Positions 63,017 to 64,000 of a DNA stretch of 64,000 nucleotides are shown one piece after another. The notes beneath the pieces were generated by a model, which did not search any database, was not told where the DNA came from, and was given only the letters and a program-made list of their open reading frames with translations. The stretch is taken from assembly GCA_023663185.1 (NCBI GenBank), contig JAMPHY010000006.1, positions 1 through 64,000 of the forward strand. The letters are read 5' to 3'. Source of the stretch: Clostridiales bacterium. GTDB lineage: Bacteria; Bacillota; Clostridia; Lachnospirales; Lachnospiraceae. Every line of letters begins with the position of its first letter. The first letter of the stretch is position 1. The translations under genes were made by a program, and so were the position numbers.

Positions 63017-63961
63017 CTATTCCATCATGGTACATTTGACATTAGAATCAAACAATCTGTTAAATCCAAGCCAGCCTGTTTCTGTTGTACTATTCAATAG
63101 TTGCGTAAAGGTCTGGAGCTTTGCGTCGGTATTGTCTGCAAAATGCAGGGCAAGCGCTTCCATAATCGCAGGCTTCTTCGGTGAGCCGAACTCGTATTCA
63201 CCTTGATGCGCTAGTATACAGTGTTTCAGCTCGTTTTCAAGGATTGGTGGAAATCCTTTTATCTCCCTGATTTTTTCGCCTACCATCTCTGCCCCTATTA
63301 CGATATGTCCTAGAAACTGTCCGGCATCGGTATAGTCATTTTCGGGAAAAAGAGACAGTTCTCTGACCTTCCCTATATCGTGAAAAATCGCCGCGCTGAT
63401 AAGCAGGTCTCTTTGTAAAAGCGGATATTGGCTGCAATAGTAATTGCAGAGTTTAGTTACGCTTAGGGTATGTTCAAGCAGCCCGCCCATAAAGTTATGA
63501 TGTATAGTCTTTGCCGCCGAGGATTTACGAAACGCCTTAACGAAGTCTTCATCATCGACAAAGAATGCTTTTAACAGCGTTTTTAAATATGTGTTCTGCA
63601 CGCTTTCGATGAAGCCAAGCAGCTCCTTCATCATTTCGTCTATGTTTTTACTGCTGACCGGAAGGTATTCCGCCGGATTGTACTCTCCCTCGCTGCAGCG
63701 CCTGATTCTCTTTACATTGACCTGTAATGCCCCCTGAAAACATACTACGTCGCCATGTACCTGTATATAATCCAAAGCTTCAAATTCTTCAATCCCCGCA
63801 TTATTCGGGTCCCATACCTTAGCGTCTATTGTACCGCTCTTATCCTGTAAAATCAGATTATCATAGGGTTTTCCGTTCTTTGTAACCGCAGATTGTTTAT
63901 GTTTGCACATATATATCTCGGACATTCTATCCCCTTCTTTATAATCCTTAATATACTTCAT
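63017..63961 (-). CDS. yhaM: 3'-5' exoribonuclease YhaM-type (OB fold + HD domain)
   Basis: The 314-residue protein has an N-terminal OB-fold nucleic-acid-binding domain (about 10-95) and a C-terminal HD hydrolase domain with GGLLEHTLSV and AAIFHDIGKVREL as metal-binding motifs, then LAHQGEYEFG. YhaM trims RNA 3' ends in Gram-positive bacteria. I place the start at 63961 (MKYIKDYKEGDR), which matches the usual family start; an ATG at 63973 is in frame upstream. It is followed by rlmD in one operon. The last 27 nt of the window hold nothing more. Confidence 0.92.
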   Translation of the reverse strand: MKYIKDYKEGDRMSEIYMCKHKQSAVTKNGKPYDNLILQDKSGTIDAKVWDPNNAGIEEFEALDYIQVHGDVVCFQGALQVNVKRIRRCSEGEYNPAEYLPVSSKNIDEMMKELLGFIESVQNTYLKTLLKAFFVDDEDFVKAFRKSSAAKTIHHNFMGGLLEHTLSVTKLCNYYCSQYPLLQRDLLISAAIFHDIGKVRELSLFPENDYTDAGQFLGHIVIGAEMVGEKIREIKGFPPILENELKHCILAHQGEYEFGSPKKPAIMEALALHFADNTDAKLQTFTQLLNSTTETGWLGFNRLFDSNVKCTMME

Positions 63962-64000
63962 AGTCCACACCATCTCTCAGGCAAAATGCCTGTATTTTCC

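Noticed and set aside
1..64000. tRNA, rRNA, CRISPR array or insertion sequence
   Set aside because: None seen by eye on either strand; no regularly spaced repeats, transposase motifs or cloverleaf-like clusters were found in the gaps.

Overview
The window looks like a chromosome segment from a low-to-moderate GC Gram-positive anaerobe of the Clostridia, most likely a Lachnospiraceae member. I infer this from the rapZ-whiA-HPr/Crh order downstream of murB, an HPr kinase, a Clostridia-type RlmD, strong AGGAGG-type ribosome binding sites, TTGACA/TATAAT promoters and lipobox lipoproteins. No rRNA, tRNA, CRISPR array, insertion sequence or integrase was seen. LAYOUT: 0.3-9.4 kb holds a small membrane protein, a PepSY lipoprotein, an ammonium channel fused to a P-II domain, a Cache-HAMP-GGDEF protein, a cyclophilin, a two-part acetyltransferase, an AGCS sodium:amino-acid symporter and class II fructose-bisphosphate aldolase. 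9.5-19.8 kb is one long minus-strand run of core genes: ftsH, uvrC, hprK, a ROK glucokinase, murB, rapZ, whiA, a Crh-like HPr paralogue lacking the phosphorylatable histidine, and a diacylglycerol-kinase-type lipid kinase. 20.0-34.2 kb has pyrG, a heterodimeric ABC exporter pair, an amino-acid ABC importer with a second orphan binding protein, a MazG-like protein, three lipoproteins or membrane proteins, a HAD phosphatase and a response-regulator/(p)ppGpp-synthetase fusion. ACCESSORY ISLAND: about 34.3-61.3 kb is more AT-rich, rich in defence-type genes and mostly on the minus strand. It has (i) two unrecognised genes next to a 900-aa SPPY-type DNA methyltransferase; (ii) a KilA-N gene and a small HTH gene with striking palindromes; (iii) two acetyltransferases, a HEPN-like protein and a nuclease-methyltransferase/HsdS system whose first gene is split by an in-frame stop exactly between nuclease and methylase; (iv) three tiny consecutive genes each broken by one lesion; (v) a seven-gene operon with its own strong promoter: frameshifted HTH regulator, m5C methyltransferase, PmeII-like restriction enzyme, a CoiA-like zinc protein, a coiled-coil/degenerate-ATPase protein, an unknown protein and a 1,753-aa DEAH helicase with a DUF1998-like C-terminus. 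The last operon resembles Druantia type II (DruM + DruE) but carries a cognate-looking restriction enzyme and one gene more than I recall for that type; it is the best candidate for an undescribed or hybrid system. The island ends at the 3' end of rlmD, which itself carries an in-frame amber codon before a 60-codon conserved-looking tail; yhaM closes the window. HOW THE GENES WORK TOGETHER: hprK and the Crh-like protein fit carbon catabolite control; rapZ, whiA and murB link cell-wall precursor supply, division and regulation; the Amt-PII fusion and the symporter serve nitrogen uptake, and both have a hairpin between promoter and ribosome binding site.
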